Shown here: positions 1 to 7,553 of the stretch, piece after piece
How the letters are laid out: every line of letters starts with the position of its first letter
Numbering within the stretch: position 1 is the stretch's first letter
Notes under the pieces: generated by a model
Told to the model about the DNA's origin: nothing
The model's input: only the letters and a program-made list of their open reading frames with translations
Databases searched by the model: none
Translations under genes and position numbers: made by a program
NCBI RefSeq assembly: GCF_900129805.1
Contig: NZ_FQWY01000013.1
Span: 1 to 54,803 of the forward strand
DNA from: Thermosyntropha lipolytica DSM 11003
GTDB lineage: Bacteria > Bacillota > Syntrophomonadia > Syntrophomonadales > Syntrophomonadaceae
Length of the DNA stretch: 54,803 bases
Direction of reading: 5' to 3'

Positions 1-494
1 GGGAAGAGACGGATATAGAGGATATAAATGATATAATGCTGAAAATATTTCTTAAATTATTGTTGTTAAAGAAAGGCCTAGACGAGGGAAGAATAAAGGT
101 AGAGGTAGAAAAGATATTCTGGCAGATGAGAGAGATGGAGAGGGGATATAGCTATCTGCAGGTGAGTATAATAGAATATATATTAGGAGCGGTAGAAAAA
201 ATAGATGAGGAAATCCTTATAGAATGTATAGAGAAAATACTGCCTGAGAGGAGGGAGGATTTAATGACCTTAGCGGAGAAGTGGAGAAGAGAGGGTATGG
301 AGGAAGGGATAAGGAAAGGTATAGAGCAAGGTATAGCTAAAGGTATAGAAAAAGGTATAGAAAAAGGTATAGAAAAAGGTATAGAAAAAGCGGCGCTGAA
401 TGCTTTGCGAGAAGGATTAGATGTAAAACTTATTTCTAGATTGACGGGACTTTCGGTAGAGAGAATAGAGGAGTTAAAGAAAAATTTGAATTAA
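1..494 (+). CDS. Rpn/PD-(D/E)XK transposase-type nuclease, C-terminal part (5' end outside window)
   Basis: The reading frame is open from base 3 with no start needed, so the gene begins upstream of the window; the first in-frame ATG (position 36) is probably internal. What remains is a charged, helical C-terminal region ending in repeats of the type GIEKGIEKGIEKG and a final helix-turn-helix-like tail (LISRLTGLSVERIEEL). This is the usual tail of Rpn (recombination-promoting nuclease) / PD-(D/E)XK family putative transposases. The nuclease core itself is not in view, so activity cannot be judged. The repeat is encoded by a 12-bp tandem DNA repeat. Family assignment rests on the tail only. 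Confidence 0.72.
   Translation, partial: EETDIEDINDIMLKIFLKLLLLKKGLDEGRIKVEVEKIFWQMREMERGYSYLQVSIIEYILGAVEKIDEEILIECIEKILPERREDLMTLAEKWRREGMEEGIRKGIEQGIAKGIEKGIEKGIEKGIEKAALNALREGLDVKLISRLTGLSVERIEELKKNLN
315..391 (+). repeat. 12-bp tandem repeat inside the Rpn-type gene
   Basis: About six consecutive units close to AAAGGTATAGAA encode the tetrapeptide GIEK/GIAK/GIEQ. The last four units are near identical. The unit length is a multiple of three, so gain or loss of units would keep the frame open. Confidence 0.85.
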
Positions 495-608
495 AGAGTA
501 CAGGGGATGGTTGTTAGCAAAAAGGTTAAAAATGACTCGGGAAAACTTTTTTTGCTGTTTTATAAGGGGAATTTGCCTCTACTGCACGACTTGAACAGAA
601 ATATAGCA

Positions 609-809
609 TTAGTGGTATTGGTGAATCCTGGGAATAAGATTATTGCCAGATAAAGGGGAATAGTCTTCTTCCAAAACGGAATGAAATGCCTCTATATGCG
701 CATTCATATTAGAAGTTTTTACGGGTATTCTCTCATGTATCAATTTTAATTCCTGGCAAGTTTTATCAAATTTAGCTAACATAAACTGTGATCCATTATC
801 AGTAAAAAT
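609..809 (-). pseudogene. Degenerate transposase (rve integrase core) fragment
   Basis: The minus-strand frame reads TDNGSQF, then a KLIHERIPVKT segment and NMNAHIEAFHSVLEED, which are signatures of the DDE integrase core of IS3-like transposases (second Asp, then the region around the catalytic Glu). No start codon or upstream helix-turn-helix domain precedes it: homology begins at about 809, immediately after the terminator of the neighbouring small gene. The C-terminal end runs out into unrelated residues. I see no terminal inverted repeats, so this is a dead remnant rather than a mobile element. Confidence 0.75.
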
Positions 810-838
810 GGCTGCCAACAATGACTTTGTTGACAGCC
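804..838 (-). terminator. Intrinsic terminator of the small membrane-protein gene
   Basis: Read on the minus strand, a 12-bp stem (GGCTGTCAACAA / TTGTTGGCAGCC, one G-U pair) with a 5-nt loop is followed by ATTTTTA. It sits downstream of the 56-aa gene at 899-1069. Confidence 0.75.
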
Positions 839-898
839 TGACGAGATATTTACTTGTTTCAAGTAAGTAAATATTCCCTTTTTTGTTTGGGTAGTTTT

Positions 899-1069
899 TT
901 AAAAAATAGCACCTCCAAATACCCAGCCTAGATAAAAAATGCCCAGTATAGCTATGATGTGCCAGATCCACCAGCCGGCTCTTAGAAAATTAAAAGTTCC
1001 AAGATCGTAGCCGGTCTCGGTTTTTTCAAATTTTATGGTATTGTTGCCATTAGCATTTTCGCCGTTCAA
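899..1069 (-). CDS. Small one-TM membrane protein, 56 aa, unknown
   Basis: A TTG start at 1067-1069 lies seven bases behind a strong AAAGGAGG, which is better than the in-frame TTG further upstream because that would put the ribosome site inside the gene. The protein has a short polar N-terminus rich in Asn and Glu, then a hydrophobic Trp-rich segment (WWIWHIIAILGIFYLGW) long enough for one membrane helix. A dedicated terminator follows at 804-838. The strong ribosome site, codon-sized frame and terminator make it a real gene, but I recognise no family. Confidence 0.6.
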   Translation of the reverse strand: MNGENANGNNTIKFEKTETGYDLGTFNFLRAGWWIWHIIAILGIFYLGWVFGGAIF

Positions 1070-1165
1070 ATCAGCTCCTCCTTTCAATTTGTAAAATTTG
1101 TTATTTATGATTTGCCTGTTATTACTATTTCCCCCAAAAACGCTTTTTTATGCAGGCTAAAAAAT

Positions 1166-1193
1166 TTGACAATCAGGCGTAAATCCATACAAT
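1166..1193 (+). promoter_or_regulatory. Sigma-A-type promoter of the aminotransferase-AAR gene
   Basis: TTGACA at 1166-1171 and TACAAT at 1188-1193 are separated by 16 bases, about 55 bases before the start codon. Confidence 0.7.
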
Positions 1194-1211
1194 ATAGGTA
1201 GCCAGCGAACT

Positions 1212-1227
1212 TGCACAATAATGTGCA
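1212..1227 (+). promoter_or_regulatory. Palindrome in the leader (possible operator or hairpin)
   Basis: TGCACAATAATGTGCA is a perfect 6-bp inverted repeat with a 4-base centre. It lies roughly 12 bases after the predicted transcription start and just before the ribosome binding site, so it could be an operator or a small leader hairpin. Confidence 0.4.
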
Positions 1228-1247
1228 CATATAAAAGGAGGAGTCTA

Positions 1248-3929
1248 ATGGAGATTAGATATGATGAGCTGCTTAATCCGACTGTAGCTAGGCTTTTAAA
1301 GACTTTCAGGTTAGATAAAGATTATGTATATGGAGAAGGCAATTATCTTACCGATCAGGATGGGGTACGTTATCTTGATTTTATTGCGCAGTATGGAGCT
1401 ATACCTTTTGGCTATAACCCGGAATTTATATGGGAAGCTCTGGACAGGGTGCGCCGGAATAAAATACCCAGCCTCACCCAGCCGTCACTGCCGGGAGAAG
1501 CTTTGCGGCTGGCTCGCAAACTTATGGAACTATCTCCGGGGGATCTTACTTATTCTACTTTCTGCCAGAGCGGAGCGGAGGCAGTAGAAGCGGCTATTAA
1601 GCTGGCAAGGTCAGCTACGGGAAGGAAGATAATAGTTTCGACTATAAAAAGTTTTCATGGGAAAACCTTGGGAGCGCTTTCGGCTACTGGAAGGGAGGTT
1701 TATCAGACTCCTTTTGGAGCGCCGGTTCCTGGTTTTGTGCATATACCTTATAATGATATAGAAGCTTTGGAAAAGGTGCTGCGCGAGTATGAAGGAGAAA
1801 TAGCCGGTTTTATTGTAGAGCCGGTACAGGGAGAAGGAGGGATGATTCCTGCCCAACCGGGATATTTAAAGAAAGCAGAAGAGTTATGCCGAAAATACGG
1901 GGTTGTTTTTGTTGTGGATGAAATTCAAACGGGACTGGGACGTACGGGCTATCTTTTTGCCTGTGAGGAAGAAGGGGTAGAGCCAGATGTGATGCTTCTG
2001 GCTAAAGCGCTGGGAGGGGGGCTGGTTCCTCTGGGGGTATGTTTAAGCTCCCCCCGCGTATATAATGATGATTTTGGATCCTTACACAGCTCAACCTTTG
2101 CCAATAATAATCTTACCTGTGCGGTAGGTCTTGCAGTTTTGGACTATCTTACCCGGGATAACCGCCGTTTTATAGAAGAGGTTAAGGCTAAAGGAGATTA
2201 TCTTTTAGAAAAGGCTTATGCGCTGGGAAGGAAATATCCCGAGGTTATCAAAGAGGTCCGGGGCAAAGGCCTTATGGTAGGGATAGAGTTTTATGAATTT
2301 TGTGATTGCGGATCTTTTGATATGGCCTATCTGGCTGATGTTAAAGGATTTACCGCTCTTTTAGCTGGATTTTTGCTGAATGTTTATAATATAAGGCTGG
2401 CCCCGTTTCTTAATAATCCCATGACTTTAAGGCTGGAGCCTCCTCTTACGGTAACCTACAGCGAGATAGATTATGTGATGGAGGCTTTAGAAAAGGTTTG
2501 CCAGATACTAGAAAAGAGGGATTATGCCAAACTTTACCGTTATCTATTGGGAGATTATGCCAAACCGGAAAAAATAGATGATTATCGGGGGATAAGCAGG
2601 AAGATTAAAGGTTCTTCTTTGCAGGAAGGAGAAGAGGCTACAGAAAAATTTGCCTTTATCATCCATTATCCGGGACCGGAAGATGTGGTGATCAATAATC
2701 CTTCTTTTGCTTCTTTTAGCCGGGAAGAGCTTTACCGGTTTATGGACTGGCAGACTTCTTATGATGAACCCGGAGTAGTATGCCATATGCCGGCTATAAG
2801 GTCTAAGACAGGAAAAATTGCGCAGGGCTGGCTTATAGGTATACCTTACGGCGGCAAGCAAATAATGAGTCTGCCGCGTGAAGTTACGGTAGAGGCAGTA
2901 CAGAAAGCAGTTGATCTGGGAAGAGACCTGGGGGCCAGGATAGTAGGATTAGGAGCCTTGTCATCCGTAGTTACCAGAGGCGGAAGAGCGGTACAGGGAA
3001 GAGGGGTAGCAGTTACCAGCGGTAACAGTTTTACGACGATAATGGCGCTGGAAGCTTTGTTCTTGGGAGCCGGGAAAATGCATATAGATGTGCCGAAATC
3101 CCGGGGGGCAGTAGTGGGAGCTACTGGCTCTATTGGCCGGGCTTGTGCTCTTATTATGTCAGAAGAGGTAAGATATATTACCCTCCTTGGTAATCCGGAA
3201 CATCCAGTGAGCAGCAAAAACCGGCTCAATTCTCTGCTTAATGAGATGCTGGCTTATGCTTACCGCCGAAGAAAGGAAGGGAAGATAAAAGGCTTGAGTG
3301 CCTGGCTGGATGAGGTGTTAAGCCTCTTGGAGCGCAAAAATGATGAAAAAGCACGCGAACTGAAGAATAAATGGGAGATGAACAATGATTTTAGTATGGA
3401 GCTTCTGCAGGAAATCTGCGATTATTTGGGGATAAGCTTACCGGTAAACTTCAGCCTGGATATTGAAAATACTTTGCCCAGGTGTGATCTTATAATTGCG
3501 GCCAGCAATTCTCCGGACTATATAATTTATCCTCATCACCTTAAACCGGGAGCGGTAGTTTGCGATGTAGCAAGACCGGCTGATGTTTCTCCTGAAGTCC
3601 TGGATAAGAGGGATGATGTGCTGATTTTGGAAGGAGGGCTGGTTGAGTATCCTGACCCGGTAGTTTTCGGGCCTAATTTTGGCTATCGGGATGGTGTGAG
3701 CCTGGCCTGTCTTTCGGAAACAGTTCTTCTGGCTCTGGAAGGTGATTATAATGATTACAGTATAGGAAGCAAGCTTTCTTTGGAAACGGTGGCTTATTTG
3801 CGAGGTTTGGGCGAAAAGCATGGCTTTAAGCTGGCAGGATTGGTAATGGGAGGACGGGAAGTAACCGATGAAGATATAGAGAGGATTTATAATAATGCCC
3901 TGCGCATGAAAAAAGCAGAAAGTATTTAA
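1248..3929 (+). CDS. Class III aminotransferase fused to acyl-ACP/CoA-reductase (AAR)-like domain
   Basis: The ATG at 1248 follows AAAAGGAGG; 893 residues. Residues about 20-440 form a fold-type I class III aminotransferase (ornithine/GABA type) with the PLP-contacting Asp in VVDEIQTGLGRTG (D224) and Schiff-base Lys in LLAKALGGG (K253). After a short linker, residues about 470-885 resemble cyanobacterial fatty-aldehyde-forming acyl-ACP reductase: a dinucleotide-binding motif GATGSIGR (about 624), then CDVARPADVS, LEGGLVEYP, and ACLSETVLL, in which C821 aligns with the Cys proposed as nucleophile in cyanobacterial AAR (ACFAES). Inference: the C-terminal half makes an aldehyde from an acyl thioester and the N-terminal half transaminates it, or the reverse. 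The substrate is unknown. The gene is monocistronic, with its own promoter and terminator. Confidence 0.8.
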   Translation: MEIRYDELLNPTVARLLKTFRLDKDYVYGEGNYLTDQDGVRYLDFIAQYGAIPFGYNPEFIWEALDRVRRNKIPSLTQPSLPGEALRLARKLMELSPGDLTYSTFCQSGAEAVEAAIKLARSATGRKIIVSTIKSFHGKTLGALSATGREVYQTPFGAPVPGFVHIPYNDIEALEKVLREYEGEIAGFIVEPVQGEGGMIPAQPGYLKKAEELCRKYGVVFVVDEIQTGLGRTGYLFACEEEGVEPDVMLLAKALGGGLVPLGVCLSSPRVYNDDFGSLHSSTFANNNLTCAVGLAVLDYLTRDNRRFIEEVKAKGDYLLEKAYALGRKYPEVIKEVRGKGLMVGIEFYEFCDCGSFDMAYLADVKGFTALLAGFLLNVYNIRLAPFLNNPMTLRLEPPLTVTYSEIDYVMEALEKVCQILEKRDYAKLYRYLLGDYAKPEKIDDYRGISRKIKGSSLQEGEEATEKFAFIIHYPGPEDVVINNPSFASFSREELYRFMDWQTSYDEPGVVCHMPAIRSKTGKIAQGWLIGIPYGGKQIMSLPREVTVEAVQKAVDLGRDLGARIVGLGALSSVVTRGGRAVQGRGVAVTSGNSFTTIMALEALFLGAGKMHIDVPKSRGAVVGATGSIGRACALIMSEEVRYITLLGNPEHPVSSKNRLNSLLNEMLAYAYRRRKEGKIKGLSAWLDEVLSLLERKNDEKARELKNKWEMNNDFSMELLQEICDYLGISLPVNFSLDIENTLPRCDLIIAASNSPDYIIYPHHLKPGAVVCDVARPADVSPEVLDKRDDVLILEGGLVEYPDPVVFGPNFGYRDGVSLACLSETVLLALEGDYNDYSIGSKLSLETVAYLRGLGEKHGFKLAGLVMGGREVTDEDIERIYNNALRMKKAESI

Positions 3930-3951
3930 TTATAGCAAGATATAATTTAAG

Positions 3952-3981
3952 GTAAAGCTTTAAACAGGCTTTACTTTTTTT
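3952..3981 (+). terminator. Intrinsic terminator of the aminotransferase-AAR gene
   Basis: GTAAAGC and GCTTTAC form a 7-bp stem around a 9-base loop, followed by a run of seven T. Confidence 0.8.
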
Positions 3982-4032
3982 GGGACTGATGTAAGCTATA
4001 AAGAAACAGGTAAAATGTGAGGGGGAATAGAG

Positions 4033-4449
4033 GTGGAAGCTCAACCTATAACTATTCGCAAAAATGGCAAGTGGTATTACGGGCAGGCTGAGATGTTTAG
4101 ACGCAACATACTTAATATCCTGGCTAGCCATATAAAAAGAGATGATAAGGGTAATTACTATATAGAAATGGGCGAAGAAAGAAACCCTCTGATTGTGGAA
4201 GATGTCCCTTTTTATGCTATCGGCATAACGGAAGAAGCGGGAAAGATTAAACTGGTGTTTCATGATTTGCAAGAGATGCTGCTGGATAAGGAGATGAAAA
4301 TAATATTTAAAGGCGATGTTCCCTATATTACTTTTAAGTGGGAAGGGGATACCCGTCTGAGCCGGGGAGTTTATTGGAAATTGAGCGATTATTTTGATTT
4401 TCGGGGTGAAGATGTCTATATAGTGCCTCCCGGCCTTAATAAATGTTAG
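4033..4449 (+). CDS. DUF1285-like protein, 138 aa
   Basis: A GTG start follows GGGGGAATAGAG. The N-terminal KNGKWYYGQAEM, the ASHIKRDDKGNYYIEMGEE segment and the VEDVPFYAIGI strand resemble DUF1285 proteins, small soluble beta-rich proteins without assigned function. There are no membrane segments or signal peptide. It ends 16 bases before the DegV gene and is probably co-transcribed with it. Family placement is by motif resemblance only. Confidence 0.6.
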   Translation: MEAQPITIRKNGKWYYGQAEMFRRNILNILASHIKRDDKGNYYIEMGEERNPLIVEDVPFYAIGITEEAGKIKLVFHDLQEMLLDKEMKIIFKGDVPYITFKWEGDTRLSRGVYWKLSDYFDFRGEDVYIVPPGLNKC

Positions 4450-4465
4450 AAAGTGAGGTAAAAAA

Positions 4466-5308
4466 GTGGCTCTAAAGGTTATCACCGATACTTCCTGCGA
4501 TTTGCCCGAGGAAGAACTGGAAAAATACGGTATAGAGATGGTGCCTTTAAAGGTTACTTTTGATGATGGCAAGACTTACCTGGATCGCTTTGAACTTAAT
4601 CCTCGCCTGTTTGTGGAAAAAATGCGCCGTTCGAAAATTTTACCCAAAACGGCAGCACCTGATCCTCATACCTTGATAGAATATTTTGAACGGGGACTTA
4701 AGGAAGCGGGGGAAGTTATTTTTGTCAGCATATCTTCAGGGCTCAGCAGCACCTATCAGGCTGCTTGTCTGGCTAAAGATATGCTTAAAACTGATAAGAT
4801 TAAAATATTTGATACCCTTACTGCTTCTCTGGGAACCGGGATAATGGCGATTAAGGCTTGTGAAATGGGCCTTAAGGGATTAAGTCTGGAAACCATAGTT
4901 AGAGAGATGGAAAAAATAAGAAAGGAAAGAGAAGTGATTTTTACCCTGGATACCCTGGAAAATGTAGTTAAAGGCGGAAGGCTCAGCCGCCTGGAAGGCC
5001 TGGCAGCTGACTTTTTGCACATAAAGCCTATTTTGCGGGGAAATGCTAAAGGGGTGCCTGAAATCGTAGAAAAAGTAAGGGGACGTAAAAAGGCAATAAA
5101 GAGAATGGTAGAAATGGTGGAAGAGATAGCAGGTCAGGTTATGGGGAGCAAAATAGTAGGGATAAGCCATGTAAACTGCCTGGAGGAAGCCCATCAGCTT
5201 GCGGAACAGATAAAAAACCGCTTTAACCCGCGAAAAATGATAGTATCAGATATGAGTGCTACAGTTGGCACCTATGCGGGAGAAGGCGGTTTGATGATTA
5301 ATTTTTAA
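4466..5308 (+). CDS. DegV family fatty-acid-binding protein
   Basis: A GTG start with GTGAGG ahead of it gives 280 residues, the usual DegV length. Family marks are TDTSCDLPEE at the N-terminus, SSGLSSTYQAA, a TLTASLGTG loop, VKGGRLSRLEGLAA and a C-terminal GTYAGEGGLM. DegV/FakB proteins bind one fatty acid in a buried pocket; in FakB they present it to the kinase FakA for phosphorylation. No FakA is in the window. It is likely co-transcribed with the DUF1285-like gene, and sits one transcription unit away from the acyl-reductase fusion, which may reflect shared acyl-chain metabolism (inference). Confidence 0.9.
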   Translation: MALKVITDTSCDLPEEELEKYGIEMVPLKVTFDDGKTYLDRFELNPRLFVEKMRRSKILPKTAAPDPHTLIEYFERGLKEAGEVIFVSISSGLSSTYQAACLAKDMLKTDKIKIFDTLTASLGTGIMAIKACEMGLKGLSLETIVREMEKIRKEREVIFTLDTLENVVKGGRLSRLEGLAADFLHIKPILRGNAKGVPEIVEKVRGRKKAIKRMVEMVEEIAGQVMGSKIVGISHVNCLEEAHQLAEQIKNRFNPRKMIVSDMSATVGTYAGEGGLMINF

Positions 5309-5310
5309 TC

Positions 5311-6186
5311 TTACAGCCTGCTTATATGGGGAGGCCGAAAATATTTTTCATCTATTTTTAATGCTTCATCGATCTGGTGGAGCATTTTTTCTTTATCCTG
5401 CGGCAGCTTTCCCTGTATATTCCAGTAGTTGGATACATGATCGCTTAGTACTATGCTTCCTTCACATTCCAGATGGGATATGAGCAGGCGTACTTCTTTT
5501 AAGGCTTCATGCGGGCTTAAGAGTTTGAATATGCCTTTTTTATAATCTTCGTAAAGAGGAGTAAAAGGTACCGGTACATAAGTACGCAGGCGGATAAACT
5601 CGGGACTAAAAGCGTTTAAGGTACGGGCACTGTTAACGGCATGGCTGGTGCTGAGTTCTTTGCCCCCGATTCCTACCAGATAGTATTCGCTGACTTCGAT
5701 ACCGGCTGCTTTCAGCTTAAGGCCGGCACGAATAATCTGTTCGGAGCTAGTTCCTTTGCATATATTAGCCAGTACAGTATCATCACCGCTTTCCATGCCG
5801 GTATGTACCCGCGTAAGCCCTGCTTCTTTCAGCCTTAATAAATCCTGTTCGCTTTTTTTATCTACAAAGCGGGCCGAGCCGTAAACAGTTATGCGTTTGA
5901 GGCGGGGAAAAAGCTCATGGGCATAGCTGAATATTTCCACCAGCTGATCTGTTTTCATAATTATGGTATTACCATCGGGGAAAAAGATGGATTCTACTAT
6001 GTCGCCATAGTAGTGGCGTGCTGCCAGAAGGTCTTCTTTTATTTCTTCTACCGGCCTTATGCGGAATTTTGTATTCTTGTACATGGCGCAAAAGGTGCAT
6101 TTGTTATGCGGACAGCCGATAGTAGCCTGGATTAATAAGCTGTTTGCTTCACTGGGCGGGCGATAGATAGTTCCTTCATACCGCAT
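5311..6186 (-). CDS. Radical SAM protein, unassigned subfamily
   Basis: The start at 6186 has a strong AAAGGAGG; 291 residues. The N-terminus MRYEGTIYRPPSEA leads into TIGCPHNKCTFCAMY, a CxxxxCxxC cluster-binding motif (one residue longer in the first gap than the classic CxxxCxxC). The barrel continues with FFPDGNTIIM, VYGSARFVDKKS and GMESGDDTVLANICKG, the usual SAM- and substrate-side strands. No extra cysteine cluster or B12 domain is seen. The gene converges with degV, leaving two bases between stops. Enzyme reaction unknown; the subfamily is widespread in Firmicutes. Confidence 0.8.
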   Translation of the reverse strand: MRYEGTIYRPPSEANSLLIQATIGCPHNKCTFCAMYKNTKFRIRPVEEIKEDLLAARHYYGDIVESIFFPDGNTIIMKTDQLVEIFSYAHELFPRLKRITVYGSARFVDKKSEQDLLRLKEAGLTRVHTGMESGDDTVLANICKGTSSEQIIRAGLKLKAAGIEVSEYYLVGIGGKELSTSHAVNSARTLNAFSPEFIRLRTYVPVPFTPLYEDYKKGIFKLLSPHEALKEVRLLISHLECEGSIVLSDHVSNYWNIQGKLPQDKEKMLHQIDEALKIDEKYFRPPHISRL

Positions 6187-6363
6187 TTATAAAAACCTCC
6201 TTTCTTTATTTAGATTACTACATAATGGGATAGTTTTAAATATAAAGGAAAATTAGAGGTTGTTTTGTTTTAAAATTAATTATATGATAAAAAAAACTGA
6301 AGTTAGTTCTAAAAGGCACAAAATAAACAAGATTATGAATAATCAGGCAGAGGAAAGAAAAGT

Positions 6364-7146
6364 ATGATAAAGGTACTTATCGTAGATGATGACCAAAGAG
6401 AAAGAATAGTTTTGCGCTATGTCTTAGAACAGTTCAGTGAAATAGAAATAGTAGGTGAAGCTGTACACGGGCTAGAAGCTTTGCTTTTTTGCCAGGAAAA
6501 GAAGATCGATCTGGTTTTTTTAGATATCGGGATGCCGGAGATGGGAGGTTTAGAAACAGCTTCCAAGCTTAAGACCTTAAAGGAGCCGCCCCTTTTTGCC
6601 TTTGTTACCGCTAAAAGGGAGATGGCGGTAGAAGCATTTGAACTGGGGGCTTTGGATTATATAATAAAACCGATTGAACAGAACCGGCTGGCTAAGACTA
6701 TTGAACGGGCTAAATACAGGATGGCCCATAAAGATATCATTGATCAGTTAGTGCGGAATAAGCTAAAAGAGCGTATTGATTTTATGCTGGAAAGATATAA
6801 AAGCCATGAAGTATATGCTAACAAGCTCCCGATAAGGGAAAAAGGCAAAATTACCCTGGTACCTCAGGAAAATATTATTTACTGCGAAAGCCAGGGTAAG
6901 AAAGTTATCATCTGTACTAAAGATGAGACTTATGCCAGCAGTTATACATTGGGAGAGCTGGAAAACAGGTTAGATGATATTCATTTCTTCAGGGCTCATC
7001 AGGCTTTTATCGTAAATCTCAACTATATAAAAGAAATAATAAACTTTGGGGAAGGGTCTTATATTTTAAAACTGGATGGCTGCCCCAAAAATATTATCTT
7101 AAGCCGATCCCGGGCTAAAGTTTTGCGGCAGAGGATGGGGATTTAG
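6364..7146 (+). CDS. LytTR-family response regulator (orphan)
   Basis: 260 residues. The receiver domain (1-120) carries the acidic pair in LIVDDD (residues 8-10), the phospho-acceptor D54 in VFLDIGMPEMGG, the conserved Thr in FVTAKRE and Lys in YIIKPIEQ. A helical linker follows, then a LytTR DNA-binding domain (about 155-258: IIYCESQGKKV, FFRAHQAFIVNLNYI, ILSRSRAKVLRQRM). This is a DNA-binding activator of the LytR/AgrA/AlgR type. No histidine kinase lies beside it, so its partner is elsewhere. It diverges from the radical SAM gene. Confidence 0.92.
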   Translation: MIKVLIVDDDQRERIVLRYVLEQFSEIEIVGEAVHGLEALLFCQEKKIDLVFLDIGMPEMGGLETASKLKTLKEPPLFAFVTAKREMAVEAFELGALDYIIKPIEQNRLAKTIERAKYRMAHKDIIDQLVRNKLKERIDFMLERYKSHEVYANKLPIREKGKITLVPQENIIYCESQGKKVIICTKDETYASSYTLGELENRLDDIHFFRAHQAFIVNLNYIKEIINFGEGSYILKLDGCPKNIILSRSRAKVLRQRMGI

Positions 7147-7267
7147 CGAAATATTTACTGATAAATAAAACGGGCAGCTAATAGCTAAAAAAAGCATTTT
7201 ATACCTTTTTTTATACCATTTATACTAGTTGTCTGAAATATCAGAAAAGAACAAAAAGGCTATTTTC

Positions 7268-7311
7268 AGGAGATTTGCGGAAAGGAATACCTTTAAAATC
7301 TCCTTTTTTTT
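7268..7311 (+). terminator. Intrinsic terminator
   Basis: AGGAGATTT and AAATCTCCT form a 9-bp stem; an inner AAAGG/CCTTT hairpin closes it further. Eight T follow. It lies 120 bases after the LytTR gene. Confidence 0.8.
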
Positions 7312-7326
7312 ACTTGCAATGTAATT

Positions 7327-7344
7327 TTGTTATTAAAATAACAA
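7327..7344. promoter_or_regulatory. 18-bp perfect palindrome upstream of the ChlI/VWA operon
   Basis: TTGTTATTAAAATAACAA is perfectly symmetric and lies in the 407-base gap between the LytTR gene and the ATPase gene, after the terminator. It is a candidate operator; no clear -35/-10 pair was found beside it. Apart from this and the terminator, I see nothing else in the gap. Confidence 0.4.
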
Positions 7345-7553
7345 GGTAGGACCAAATATTCCCGTTTACCTGCTGATTATGACTAGAATAGAGAAAAAAA
7401 TCACAAGATGCTATATAGTTAAAATAGAGGCGAGGAACGGGGATCATATAAAGGAAGGAGGAAGAGCGGCAAATAAAGGTTCTTGCTTCTAGCTAGGAGA
7501 TCAATTATAACAGAGTATAAGCTTCGGAAAGTTTTTGATAGGGGGAATGATTT

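Noticed and set aside
315-391. CRISPR-like repeats
   Set aside because: The units are 12 bp, contiguous, without spacers and in frame inside a coding region.
609-809. Active insertion sequence
   Set aside because: Only a core fragment of the transposase remains, with no start, no helix-turn-helix part and no terminal repeats found.
3826-4572. A 248-residue open frame on the minus strand
   Set aside because: It lies opposite the DUF1285-like gene and the ends of its neighbours, has low-complexity Phe/Ile/Tyr-rich sequence typical of antisense frames and no ribosome site.
6341-6351. Repeated word AATCAGGCAGA (also near 36789 and 51670)
   Set aside because: Three copies in different contexts (two leaders, one terminator stem) with no shared flanks; probably chance.
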